A stretch of DNA of 64,000 nucleotides, from the NCBI GenBank assembly GCA_963526735.1, contig CAURNU010000001.1, positions 62,001-126,000 on the forward strand. Direction: 5' to 3'. Shown here piece after piece: positions 8,322 to 17,400 of this stretch. This stretch comes from CAMUQR01 sp963526735 (GTDB taxonomy: Bacteria > Patescibacteriota > Saccharimonadia > Saccharimonadales > Saccharimonadaceae). Below the pieces are notes generated by a model that searched no databases, was not told where the DNA came from, and saw nothing but the letters and a program-made list of their open reading frames with translations. The first letter of the stretch is position 1. Every line of letters starts with the position of its first letter. The position numbers and the translations under genes are program-made.

Positions 8322-9698
8322 ATGTTTAAAAATGCTTTTGCCTATGTGACGCGAAAAAGCCTCAAATCGCTAGTCATTCTCTTAGTGATTCTAGCAATGT
8401 CAACTTTGAGCTTAATCGGTCTATCAATCAGTCGGGCTACCGACAAGGCGTCTGAGGAGACTTTTGGTACGATCACCAACAGCTTCTCAATGGAAATCAA
8501 CCGCCAAGTCAACCAAGGCACCCCCCGTGGTGGTGGTAATGTCAGAGGTCAAGATATTAAAAAAATCTCTGATTCAAAAGATATCGATGGCTATGTCAAA
8601 CGTATCAACAGCGTGGCTGATCTAGTTAGTCACGACATTATCGAGACAAAACAAACCCTCTCAATGCGCTCACCAGAACGCGCTAAAAACTTCGGTCGCA
8701 CCGTCATGCTCACTGGCGTTAACGACTCATCCAAAGAAACCAAATTCGTCTCTGGTGCTTATAAACTCGTCGAAGGCTCGCATTTAACCAGCCAAGACAA
8801 GCACAAAATCTTAATGCACAAAGATTTAGCTAAAAAGAACAATTTAAAAATTGGCGACAAACTCAAAGTTAAATCCAACTTATTCGACGCTGACAACGAA
8901 AAAGGTGCGAACGAAACTGTCGAAGTTGAAATCAAAGGTCTGTTTGATGGCCATAACAGTGGGGGAGTCAGCGCCGCTCAAGAACTCTACGAAAACACGC
9001 TGATTACCGACATCGACACCGCCGCTAAAGTTTATGGCAACACCGAACACACCGCCACTTACCAAGACGCTACTTTTTTCGTCAAAGGTAATAAAAAACT
9101 TGACCAAGTTATGAAAGATCTCGGCCGACTCGACATCAACTGGCGTCAATACAGCTTAATTAAAAGCTCATCGAACTATCCAGCCTTGCAACAATCGATC
9201 TCTGGTGTTTATTCAATCGCTAACAAACTATTCGTCGGTTCGTTAATCTTCGCTGGCGTGGTGGTATCACTGCTATTGTTCCTGTGGATGAACGCCCGCA
9301 AAAAAGAAATCGCCGTCTTGTTAGCTCTCGGTATGTCTAAAGCCCGCATTTTCGGTCAATTTGTCTGTGAACTGGTGTTCGTATCGATTCCAGCCTTCAT
9401 CGGTGCTTACTTCTTGGCTGACTATTTGGGCAAGATGATGGGCAATAGCATCTTAAACAAAGTCACTGGTGATATTGCGAAACGCGTCGCTAAACTCTCC
9501 GCCTCAAGCCAACTCGGTGGTGGCGCCGAAGTCGATGGCTTCAACAAAGCCCTCACCAGCCTCGACATCAACATCGTCCCAGAATCAATGCTGTATGTCG
9601 TGATCTTTATGTCAGTTGTCTTGGTCATTGCTCTTGCCATCGCCACCTCAGGTATCCTCAAGAAAAATCCAAAAGAACTGCTGATTGACACTAAATAA
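8322..9698 (+). CDS. ABC transporter permease, FtsX/MacB type (second of two)
   Basis: 458 aa. Same plan as the permease at 6374: an N-terminal helix (~14-35), an extracytoplasmic domain (~40-300) and three C-terminal helices, with RKKEIAVLLALGMSKARIFGQF as the ATPase-coupling segment. The extracytoplasmic part carries a glycine-rich GTPRGGGNVRG insert. Follows the ATPase by 18 bp with an AGGAGA site, so all three genes form one operon, closed by a strong terminator. Confidence 0.88.
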   Translation: MFKNAFAYVTRKSLKSLVILLVILAMSTLSLIGLSISRATDKASEETFGTITNSFSMEINRQVNQGTPRGGGNVRGQDIKKISDSKDIDGYVKRINSVADLVSHDIIETKQTLSMRSPERAKNFGRTVMLTGVNDSSKETKFVSGAYKLVEGSHLTSQDKHKILMHKDLAKKNNLKIGDKLKVKSNLFDADNEKGANETVEVEIKGLFDGHNSGGVSAAQELYENTLITDIDTAAKVYGNTEHTATYQDATFFVKGNKKLDQVMKDLGRLDINWRQYSLIKSSSNYPALQQSISGVYSIANKLFVGSLIFAGVVVSLLLFLWMNARKKEIAVLLALGMSKARIFGQFVCELVFVSIPAFIGAYFLADYLGKMMGNSILNKVTGDIAKRVAKLSASSQLGGGAEVDGFNKALTSLDINIVPESMLYVVIFMSVVLVIALAIATSGILKKNPKELLIDTK

Positions 9699-9712
9699 CA
9701 ACCGTTTAACCG

Positions 9713-9745
9713 AAATTATCGGCGCCTCGTTGCGCCGATAATTTT
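9713..9745 (+). terminator. Intrinsic terminator after the ABC operon
   Basis: A 13-bp stem (AAATTATCGGCGC against GCGCCGATAATTT) with a 6-nt loop and a short T-run. Confidence 0.85.
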
Positions 9746-9765
9746 ATGCCTAGCCTCAAATAAGC

Positions 9766-9771
9766 TATAAT
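9766..9771 (+). promoter_or_regulatory. -10 box of the two-component operon
   Basis: Perfect TATAAT. Transcription would start at about 9778, one nucleotide before an in-frame TTG (9779) and 16 nt before the ATG (9794), so the mRNA is leaderless or nearly so. Confidence 0.5.
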
Positions 9772-9793
9772 AAAGATATTGAGTCAAAAAGTT

Positions 9794-10447
9794 ATGAAAA
9801 TATTAGTTGTTGAAGATGATCCCAATATTCGCGAAGGGATTAGCGAATACCTGTCCGAATCAGGCTATACCGTCATTGAAGCTCAGGACGGCCAAGACGC
9901 CTTGGCTAAATTTAATCATGATATTAATTTGGTAGTGCTTGATATTCAAATTCCGTTTCTCAGCGGGCTCGACGTCTTAAAAGCTATCCGCCAAACCAGT
10001 AATTTGCCGATTTTAATGTTGACAGCGTTTAGCGACGAAGAATACAAAATTGATGCCTTTACCAATCTAGCTGACGGCTACATCGAAAAACCATTTTCAC
10101 TGCCCGTCTTAAAAGTTCGGATTGATTCTTTAATCAAAAAATATTTCGGCGAAATTGAGCGTTTCGATTACAAAAACACTAGCGTTAATTTTACGAGCTA
10201 CACCGCCACCGTCAACAGTCAGCCAGTCGATGTCAACGCCAAAGAGCTGGAGATTTTGAAATATTTACTAGATAACGAAGGGCAGGCACTGACTCGCATG
10301 CAAATCATTGACAACGTCTGGAAAGAAACCGAAGAGATTCCTTTTGATCGGGTGATTGACGTTTACATTAAAGAACTGCGTAAAAAGCTAGCGCTCGACT
10401 GCATCATCACTATCCGCAATGTCGGGTATAAACTGGAGCGCTCATGA
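9794..10447 (+). CDS. OmpR-family response regulator
   Basis: Receiver domain starting MKILVVEDDPNIREG with the acidic pocket, the phospho-acceptor Asp in VVLDIQIP (residue 50 from this start), Thr in MLTAF and Lys in EKPF. The C-terminal winged-helix (AKELEILKYLLDNEGQALTR ... VDVYIKELRKKL ... RNVGYKLE) binds DNA. An in-frame TTG at 9779 would add five residues and sits at the predicted transcription start. The ATG is preferred because it gives the standard receiver start. Overlaps the kinase gene by 4 nt (ATGA), so both are one unit. It likely controls the ABC operon just upstream. Confidence 0.94.
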   Translation: MKILVVEDDPNIREGISEYLSESGYTVIEAQDGQDALAKFNHDINLVVLDIQIPFLSGLDVLKAIRQTSNLPILMLTAFSDEEYKIDAFTNLADGYIEKPFSLPVLKVRIDSLIKKYFGEIERFDYKNTSVNFTSYTATVNSQPVDVNAKELEILKYLLDNEGQALTRMQIIDNVWKETEEIPFDRVIDVYIKELRKKLALDCIITIRNVGYKLERS

Positions 10448-11766
10448 AAAATCTTAAGATTTTCCCAAAAATGTTCCTGCAGATTTTTGTTGTGTTGGGG
10501 CTGATTAGTTTATTAGTGCATGGTGCAGTGTTTGTGATTTTTCCACAAACTTACCTCGAGACCCGCAAAGCCGAAATCCATCACAAAGCCAACGACATCG
10601 CTCACAACATGCAAGGCAAAGATTTAAATTACATCGAGCAAGCACTAGATTTTTATTCAAAATCTGGCGAGATCAAAGCTTTCGTCAAAGGTCGCAATGG
10701 CGCCAACGAAATCCAGATTAAAAACAACCCTCAGGTTAATTTAAACAGCGACAACAACTCCTTGATTATCGAGGAACGCGAAATTACCACCAACACTCAA
10801 CAAAAAATCTTTTTGCAGTTCGTTTCGACCGCTGACATGAACAAAGACGCTAAGGAGTTAAGTTTTAAATTTTTGCCGTATTCGTTGTTGGTTTCACTGC
10901 TGGTTTCCGTAGTGGTGTCGCTGATTTATGCAAAAGTTATTAAAAATCACATCCAAGAAATCAATAACGTCATCGATCGGATGATGATGCTTGATCAACA
11001 AGCTCGCCTTGACATCACCTCGCACGACGAAATCAGCCAGTTCAAAGCCCAAATTAACGATTTATACACGACTTTGCTCCAGGCGATTGATGATTTAGAG
11101 CGTAAAAATCAAGAAATTTTACGCCTCGAAAAGCTCAAATATGACTTTTTAAAAGGCGCTTCCCACGAGTTAAAAACTCCGCTCGCCAGCCTAAAAATTA
11201 TTTTAGAAAATATGCAATATAACGTCGGTAAATACAAAAATCGTGATTTATACATCGGCGATTGTATCGGGATTGTCGATGATTTGACCCAAAACATCTC
11301 GCAGATTCTGTCAGTGTCGTCACTCGACAACCTTAAAAATGACGAAGAATTAATCAGAATTAACGATGTATTAGTCGCAGTACTGACTAAATATGAAGTT
11401 TTAGTCAGTCAGAAACAGCTCACAATCGACAATACCGTGACCGACGAGCAGATAATGATCGGTAAGACTGCCCTCAAAATCATCCTGTCAAACCTCATCA
11501 GTAATGCCGTTAAATACTCCGCCAAACACAGCACTATTCGCTTTGGTGTCAAACAAGGTTGGTTTTACGTTGAGAATCTCTGCACTCACGCGCCATCGAT
11601 CGACACTAACCAGCTATCACAATTAAAATTTGATATTCACAAAGAAAATAGCAGTGGCCTTGGTCTCTATATCGTCAGCAACCTGCTCAATAACTACCAC
11701 CTTAAGTATCAGGCTTTATATCGCCACAATAAGTTTATTTTTAAAATTAAGTTGCCAAAATCCTAA
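10444..11766 (+). CDS. Sensor histidine kinase
   Basis: 440 aa. Two membrane helices (~9-34 and ~143-166) flank an extracytoplasmic sensor of about 105 residues. Then come a HAMP-like linker, a HisKA dimerisation helix with the phospho-accepting His241 in GASHELKTPLASL, and an ATPase domain with the N-box KIILSNLISNAVKYS and a G-box SSGLGLYIVSNLL. A complete kinase that phosphorylates the regulator encoded just before it. The signal is unknown; the small periplasmic domain does not suggest a Bce-type intramembrane sensor. Confidence 0.93.
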   Translation: MKNLKIFPKMFLQIFVVLGLISLLVHGAVFVIFPQTYLETRKAEIHHKANDIAHNMQGKDLNYIEQALDFYSKSGEIKAFVKGRNGANEIQIKNNPQVNLNSDNNSLIIEEREITTNTQQKIFLQFVSTADMNKDAKELSFKFLPYSLLVSLLVSVVVSLIYAKVIKNHIQEINNVIDRMMMLDQQARLDITSHDEISQFKAQINDLYTTLLQAIDDLERKNQEILRLEKLKYDFLKGASHELKTPLASLKIILENMQYNVGKYKNRDLYIGDCIGIVDDLTQNISQILSVSSLDNLKNDEELIRINDVLVAVLTKYEVLVSQKQLTIDNTVTDEQIMIGKTALKIILSNLISNAVKYSAKHSTIRFGVKQGWFYVENLCTHAPSIDTNQLSQLKFDIHKENSSGLGLYIVSNLLNNYHLKYQALYRHNKFIFKIKLPKS

Positions 11767-11797
11767 GGACAGTGTCTAGTCGCTACGTGATTTTTGA

Positions 11798-11803
11798 TAT
11801 AAT
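11798..11803 (+). promoter_or_regulatory. -10 box of polA
   Basis: Perfect TATAAT 21 nt before the polA ATG. The short leader carries GAAGGGG as ribosome site. Confidence 0.5.
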
Positions 11804-11824
11804 AAAGAGCAGTGAAGGGGAATT

Positions 11825-14380
11825 ATGAAAAAACTGGTAATTATTGATGGCAAAAGCGTGTTTTATCGCGGATATTATGCGATGGGCGGCCTCAGTCTCA
11901 AGGACGGCACGCCAACTGGCGGAGTTTATGGTTTTGCAGCGATGTTTTTAGCGGTGTTGGCCGAATTGAAGCCGAGCCATGTGATTGTTGCCTGGGATAA
12001 AAAAGGCACTTCTACCGCCAAACGTACGGCACTCTATCCAGAATACAAAGCCACCCGCAAAGCCCCACCCGAGGACTTTTTCACCCAAATTCCGATTTTA
12101 CACCAACTACTTGAGGCGCTGAACGTGCCGTTAATTGAGCTTGACGGCTACGAGGCCGATGATTTGATGGGGGCGCTGGCCATGCAGGCGGCTCAGCAGG
12201 GCTTCGAGGTCGGGCTGGTGACCGGTGATTTAGATTTATTGCAGGTGATTGGCAATGGTATTAAAGTCTATGCCACCAAGACTGGTTTTTCGAAGATTGA
12301 AGAGTTTGATCAGGCTCATTTTGAAGCTAAATATCAGATTAAACTCAACCAATTTGTTGATTATAAAGCTCTGCGCGGTGACTCAAGCGATAACATTCCC
12401 GGTGTAGCTGGCATTGGACCGAAAGCCGCGATTGAACTACTGGCGCAGTATGACAATCTCGAACAAATTTATGAGCATTTAGCGGATATTAAACCAACAC
12501 TCGCCAAAAAACTCGAGGCTGGTCGCGAGATGGCTTTTATCAGTAAGCAAATCGTACGGATTATGACCGAAGCACCAGTTCAGTTTGATGCTAATCTAGG
12601 GCAAATTAACCAAATGAATGCTGAACAAGCCTTAGAGGCACTTGATCGATTGGAGTTTCGTTCACTCAAAAACCGTTTGGCAACGATTCTCGGCGTCAAT
12701 TCAGCACCGAGCGGACAAGTTGATTTATTTAACAGCGAACCAACTGTTGCCTATGATGATATATCCAGCGTGAGTGAATTAATTCAATTAACCGCTGATC
12801 AACCAAAAATTCTCGTCGAAATTATTGACCAAAAAGTATTTATCAGCGGACTGGAAACTGAAGCGATTTACGCTTTAGAACTGACAAAAACAGATGACCA
12901 ATTCTATAGTTGGCTTAAAACCAAGACAGTGGTTTCCAGTGATATTAAGCAATTGCTCCATAATTTTCATAATCCAGCTTGGCAATCACTCGTTGAATTG
13001 CCCCTCGATAAACATAGCATATATGATATAAATCAAGCAAGTTTCTTACTCGATCCACTGGCGCGCGATAGTCAACTCACTCCAACCATCAACCAATTAC
13101 CGCGTCTCAAGCAGGTTTATCACAGTCATCTACCACGATGGACCAAACTCCCAAAACTAGCTCAAGTCGCCAAACAACTCGATTTTCCGCTAGCGCTAGT
13201 CTTGTATTTAACCGAAAAACGCGGTGTTGAGATTGATCAACAATTTTTTGCTGAATTTGGACAAGAATTAACCGAGCGGATTGATGCGCTAACTGAACAG
13301 ATTTATCAATTAGCAGGCGAGCGGTTCAATATCAATTCACCAGCCCAGTTATCGCAAATTTTATTCGAAAAGCTCGCCCTGCCAACTACCGGTCTCAAAA
13401 AACGCACCGCTGGCTTTTCGACCGACCGCCAGACGCTTGATGTACTTCACGATGCCCATCCAATTATTCCTTTAATTAAAGACATGCGCGAATTAACCAA
13501 GCTCAAAACCACCTATGTCGATCCGTTGCCGACTATGGTCGATGCCCAGTCGCGCCTCCATACTTCGTTTAATCAAAATGTGACTTCAACCGGTCGGCTA
13601 TCATCAACCAATCCCAACCTCCAGAATATTCCAATTCGTTCCGAGTGGGGCAATCGCCTGCGTCAAGGCTTCGTGGCGGGCGAGGGCAAAGTTCTATTGT
13701 CAGTCGATTATGCCCAATTCGAACTGCGTTTAGCGGCAGCTTTGTCCGATGATACCGAGATGATTGAGATTTTTAAATCCAATCGTGACATTCACACCGA
13801 AATGGCCGCTCAAATTTATCAAATTCCACCTGAGCAGGTGACTAAAGACCAACGTCGTGTCGCCAAAATTGTGAATTTTAGTGTGCTCTATGGCGCTGGT
13901 CCACGTAATCTGACTCAAACTGTTGAAGGACTAACCTTCGCCGAAGCCAAAGCAATGATTGATCGCTATTTTACAGCACGATACAAAGTTCGGGACTTCA
14001 TGGATGCTACCTTGAAACAGGCCGAAGAACAAGGTTTTGTCGAAACTTACTTCGGTCGACGCCGCCCAACACCCGATGTCAAAAGCAGTAATTTTCAAGT
14101 CCGTGAAGCCGCGAAACGAGCCAGTGTCAATATGCCGATTCAAGGCACTGAGGCGGATTTGATGAAACTAGCCATGATTAAAATTGAGGAATTTCTGAAC
14201 AATTATCCCGATTCCGATCAGATTTTACAGGTACATGACAGCGTGCTGATTGAGTGTGCCGAAGCCGATGCCGAAGCAATTAAGACTGGCGTGGTCGAGA
14301 TTATGACTCACATTTGTCCAGAACTAAACATCAATCTAGCGGTTGATGCCAAGCTCGGTAAAAGTTGGTTTGGATTGTAG
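11825..14380 (+). CDS. polA: DNA polymerase I
   Basis: 851 aa. Fills gaps and removes RNA primers in replication and repair. The N-terminal 5' nuclease domain (~1-290) has DGYEADDLMGALA, GDLDLLQVI and the GDSSDNIPGVAGIGPKAA helix-hairpin-helix. The middle (~305-440) sits where the 3'-5' exonuclease lies but shows no DxE metal motif, so proofreading is probably lost, as in many bacteria. The polymerase domain has motif A DYAQFELRLAA (Asp628), the O-helix RRVAKIVNFSVLYG with R, K, F and Y in register, and motif C QVHDSV (Asp805). Single gene with its own promoter. Confidence 0.97.
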   Translation: MKKLVIIDGKSVFYRGYYAMGGLSLKDGTPTGGVYGFAAMFLAVLAELKPSHVIVAWDKKGTSTAKRTALYPEYKATRKAPPEDFFTQIPILHQLLEALNVPLIELDGYEADDLMGALAMQAAQQGFEVGLVTGDLDLLQVIGNGIKVYATKTGFSKIEEFDQAHFEAKYQIKLNQFVDYKALRGDSSDNIPGVAGIGPKAAIELLAQYDNLEQIYEHLADIKPTLAKKLEAGREMAFISKQIVRIMTEAPVQFDANLGQINQMNAEQALEALDRLEFRSLKNRLATILGVNSAPSGQVDLFNSEPTVAYDDISSVSELIQLTADQPKILVEIIDQKVFISGLETEAIYALELTKTDDQFYSWLKTKTVVSSDIKQLLHNFHNPAWQSLVELPLDKHSIYDINQASFLLDPLARDSQLTPTINQLPRLKQVYHSHLPRWTKLPKLAQVAKQLDFPLALVLYLTEKRGVEIDQQFFAEFGQELTERIDALTEQIYQLAGERFNINSPAQLSQILFEKLALPTTGLKKRTAGFSTDRQTLDVLHDAHPIIPLIKDMRELTKLKTTYVDPLPTMVDAQSRLHTSFNQNVTSTGRLSSTNPNLQNIPIRSEWGNRLRQGFVAGEGKVLLSVDYAQFELRLAAALSDDTEMIEIFKSNRDIHTEMAAQIYQIPPEQVTKDQRRVAKIVNFSVLYGAGPRNLTQTVEGLTFAEAKAMIDRYFTARYKVRDFMDATLKQAEEQGFVETYFGRRRPTPDVKSSNFQVREAAKRASVNMPIQGTEADLMKLAMIKIEEFLNNYPDSDQILQVHDSVLIECAEADAEAIKTGVVEIMTHICPELNINLAVDAKLGKSWFGL

Positions 14381-14452
14381 ATTGCAATGATATATATTTC
14401 ATTTAGGATGATGTGCATATACAATAATAAATGCGTCACGGAGTAGTAAAAA

Positions 14453-17400
14453 GTGAATGATTTAAATTGGAGTAGGTTTGAATATTTACATCAAGATTCA
14501 ACGACTAAATTTGAGCAACTATGTAGAATATTGTTTAAGCGAGACTTTTTTAATGAAACTGCATTTTTTAAATCAGATCCTAACAATCCAGGCATTGAAA
14601 TACATCCTCTTTACAGCTCCAAAACACAGCAAAAAATAAGCTTCCAGGCCAAATATTTCAAAAATGCGGTGGACTATAAGCAAATTATGTCTTCTGTAGA
14701 AAAGACTATACAGTATTATGGTAACGACCTTGAAGTTTTTTACTTTTATTGTAATAAGGATTTAACATCTACAAGTAGTAGATATAAAAAAATTAAATTG
14801 ACTTTAGAAAAAGCTCATATTAAATTTGAAATTATTAGCAATGCTGAAATTATAAACCAAATTTTAAAATATCCTGATTTACAGTTGTTCTTTTTTCAGA
14901 AGCACACTATATCAAGAAAATGGCTGAGTAAATATAATCAACAGTCTTGTGACTCGCTGGGAGCGAGATACAATCCTAATTTAAATATACATACCCAAAC
15001 TGAAGAAAAAATACAGCTTTTTACAAAAAATAAAAAAGCTTTTCGTAGAATTAATAAGAAAAAAGATAAGCTAATTTCAGATTTACAAAATAGAGATGCA
15101 AGCTTAGCCCGCAAAGCTGAAAAATTTGTCTCCTCCTTGGATGATATTAATCTTGAGAATGTGTCAAGTTATTTCAATTGGAATCATCACATAAAACAAT
15201 ATTTTTCTCAAGAGATAAAAGATCTCGAGATCGAAATACGTAAACTCAATAATGAATTGAAAAACGCTGATATTTTGAGTTCAGAGCAAACTAGTGAGAT
15301 TTATGGGAATATTTATGATGCCAAGTCTAAATTATCATGCCTTAAGGAGTTTGGCTGTTCTGATGAAGATAAGCAGCTTATGGAAGATAAAATTTTATTT
15401 ATAAAAGGTGATGCTGGCATGGGAAAATCTCAATTGTTCGCGACTACCACCAAGGATATTATGGATAATGAAGGCTACGCCTTGCTTTTATTAGGGCATC
15501 ATTACTTGTCTAATGATAATATTTCTTCTCAGATCATTAGCTATTTAAATTTTGATGGTAGTTTTTCTGATTTTTTGAATGCTATAGATGTTTTAGGTGA
15601 ATATGAAAATAAGGATATTTATATTTTTATTGATGCCATAAACGAAACTCCCAATAAAAAAGTTTGGAAAAATGGTCTCAACAAAATTTTTACCGAAATA
15701 AAAGAACGAAAACATATTAAAGTAGCGATTTCGGTTAGAAGTGGTTATGAGACTCTAGTCATTGAGAGCTATTTGTTGCAAAAGATACGCAATAAAGAAA
15801 TTTTAGAAATTACCCATCATGGTTTTAGAGAACAGTCAATTAAAGCAACTAAAGATTTTTTAAATTGTTATAATATTCCATTTTACCCATCTGATTTTTT
15901 AAATTACGAAATGACTAACCCTTTATTCTTAACGCTTTTTTGTAAAACTTGTACTGATGGAGAAATGAATATCCCTCAAATGTTTGAAAAGCTTATCGAA
16001 AATTTCGATAAAGAAATTCAAGAATCATTAGAAATGCCTGAATCTGGAGTGATCATTAAGGATCTACTCCTGGAAATAGCGAAATTCCAATTGAACAATA
16101 ATCATAGTTATATTACTAAAGATCAACTATTAAACTTAAGTTTTTGGGATAAATACGGATTGCAAGGCTTTAAATTAAATATAATTTCCGCACTATCTCG
16201 TTCTATTATATTAAACGAATCTATTTTGGAAGGCGGGGAAAATTATTTTTTTGGATATAATTTATTGGAAGATTATATAAAAGCTCAGGCGGTGATGGAT
16301 CTTATTTCAGAAAAAGAGGAGCTGAAGCTATTCCTTATTGAGCAGTTGCTTAAAATCATCAATGGAAAAATAGAAAACCGCCATCACATAGATGTTTTCA
16401 TATTTGTCTGTTGCTTTTATTTTGAAAAATTTAGCGAGGATTGTATTGATATCATAAAATATATTAAAGATGAAAATGATCAGCGTGATTTAGCAAATAG
16501 GTATATTAAAAGCTTTACCTGGAGGCCATCTAATACCAATAATTTGGAATTATTTGAAAAGATATCCACTAATTATCCAATTCAAGACAATAACACCCTA
16601 ATGGTTTTAGTTGAAAATAGCACCAAGGAGAATAACCCTTTAAATATTAACTTCTTACATAAATTTTTGTTTGATAAAAAATTAAATGAGCGAGATAGTT
16701 TTTGGTTACCTTTTATAAACAGCCTAACTTATAATAAAGAAAGAGTATTTCAATTAATTAGTTTATTTAATAAAGGAGAAAAAGGCTTTAATGTTTCTAA
16801 AAGACAAACCAAAATGCTTTTAGTACTCTTTGCATGGTTTTTAGCCTCCTCTAACAGGAGATTGCGTGATATTACTTCAAAAGCTATGATTGAAATATTA
16901 AAGGAGAATTTTGAACTTTGTGAGATTATATTACGAAAATTCGAAAATGTAAACGACCCATATATTATACAAAGATTATACGGAATTGTATTCGGTGCTT
17001 GCGTCAAACGAGCGCATACTTGTGAAGGTGAATACAAGAAATTGGTTGAATTCGTTTACTTGAGTATTTTTGATAAAAAGTTTGTTTACGCTGATATACT
17101 ACTTAGAGATTATGCTAGGCTAATTATTGAACGATTTTTATTTGAATTTCCAGAAAATGAATTGACTATAAATTATTCTAAATTAAGACCACCGTATCAC
17201 TCTCAAGATATCCCCAAGGTGATTCATAGAAAATACGCAGATTCTAAAATAAGAAAAGACGGACTCGGTTGGATTGAGTACTCAATGCATCCAGAAGGCG
17301 TAGGGATATATGGCGACTTTGGTAGATATATATTTCAATCCTCACTAAATAGCTTTAAAAATGTTGACATTAAAAACTTATATCATTACGCGATGCAATA

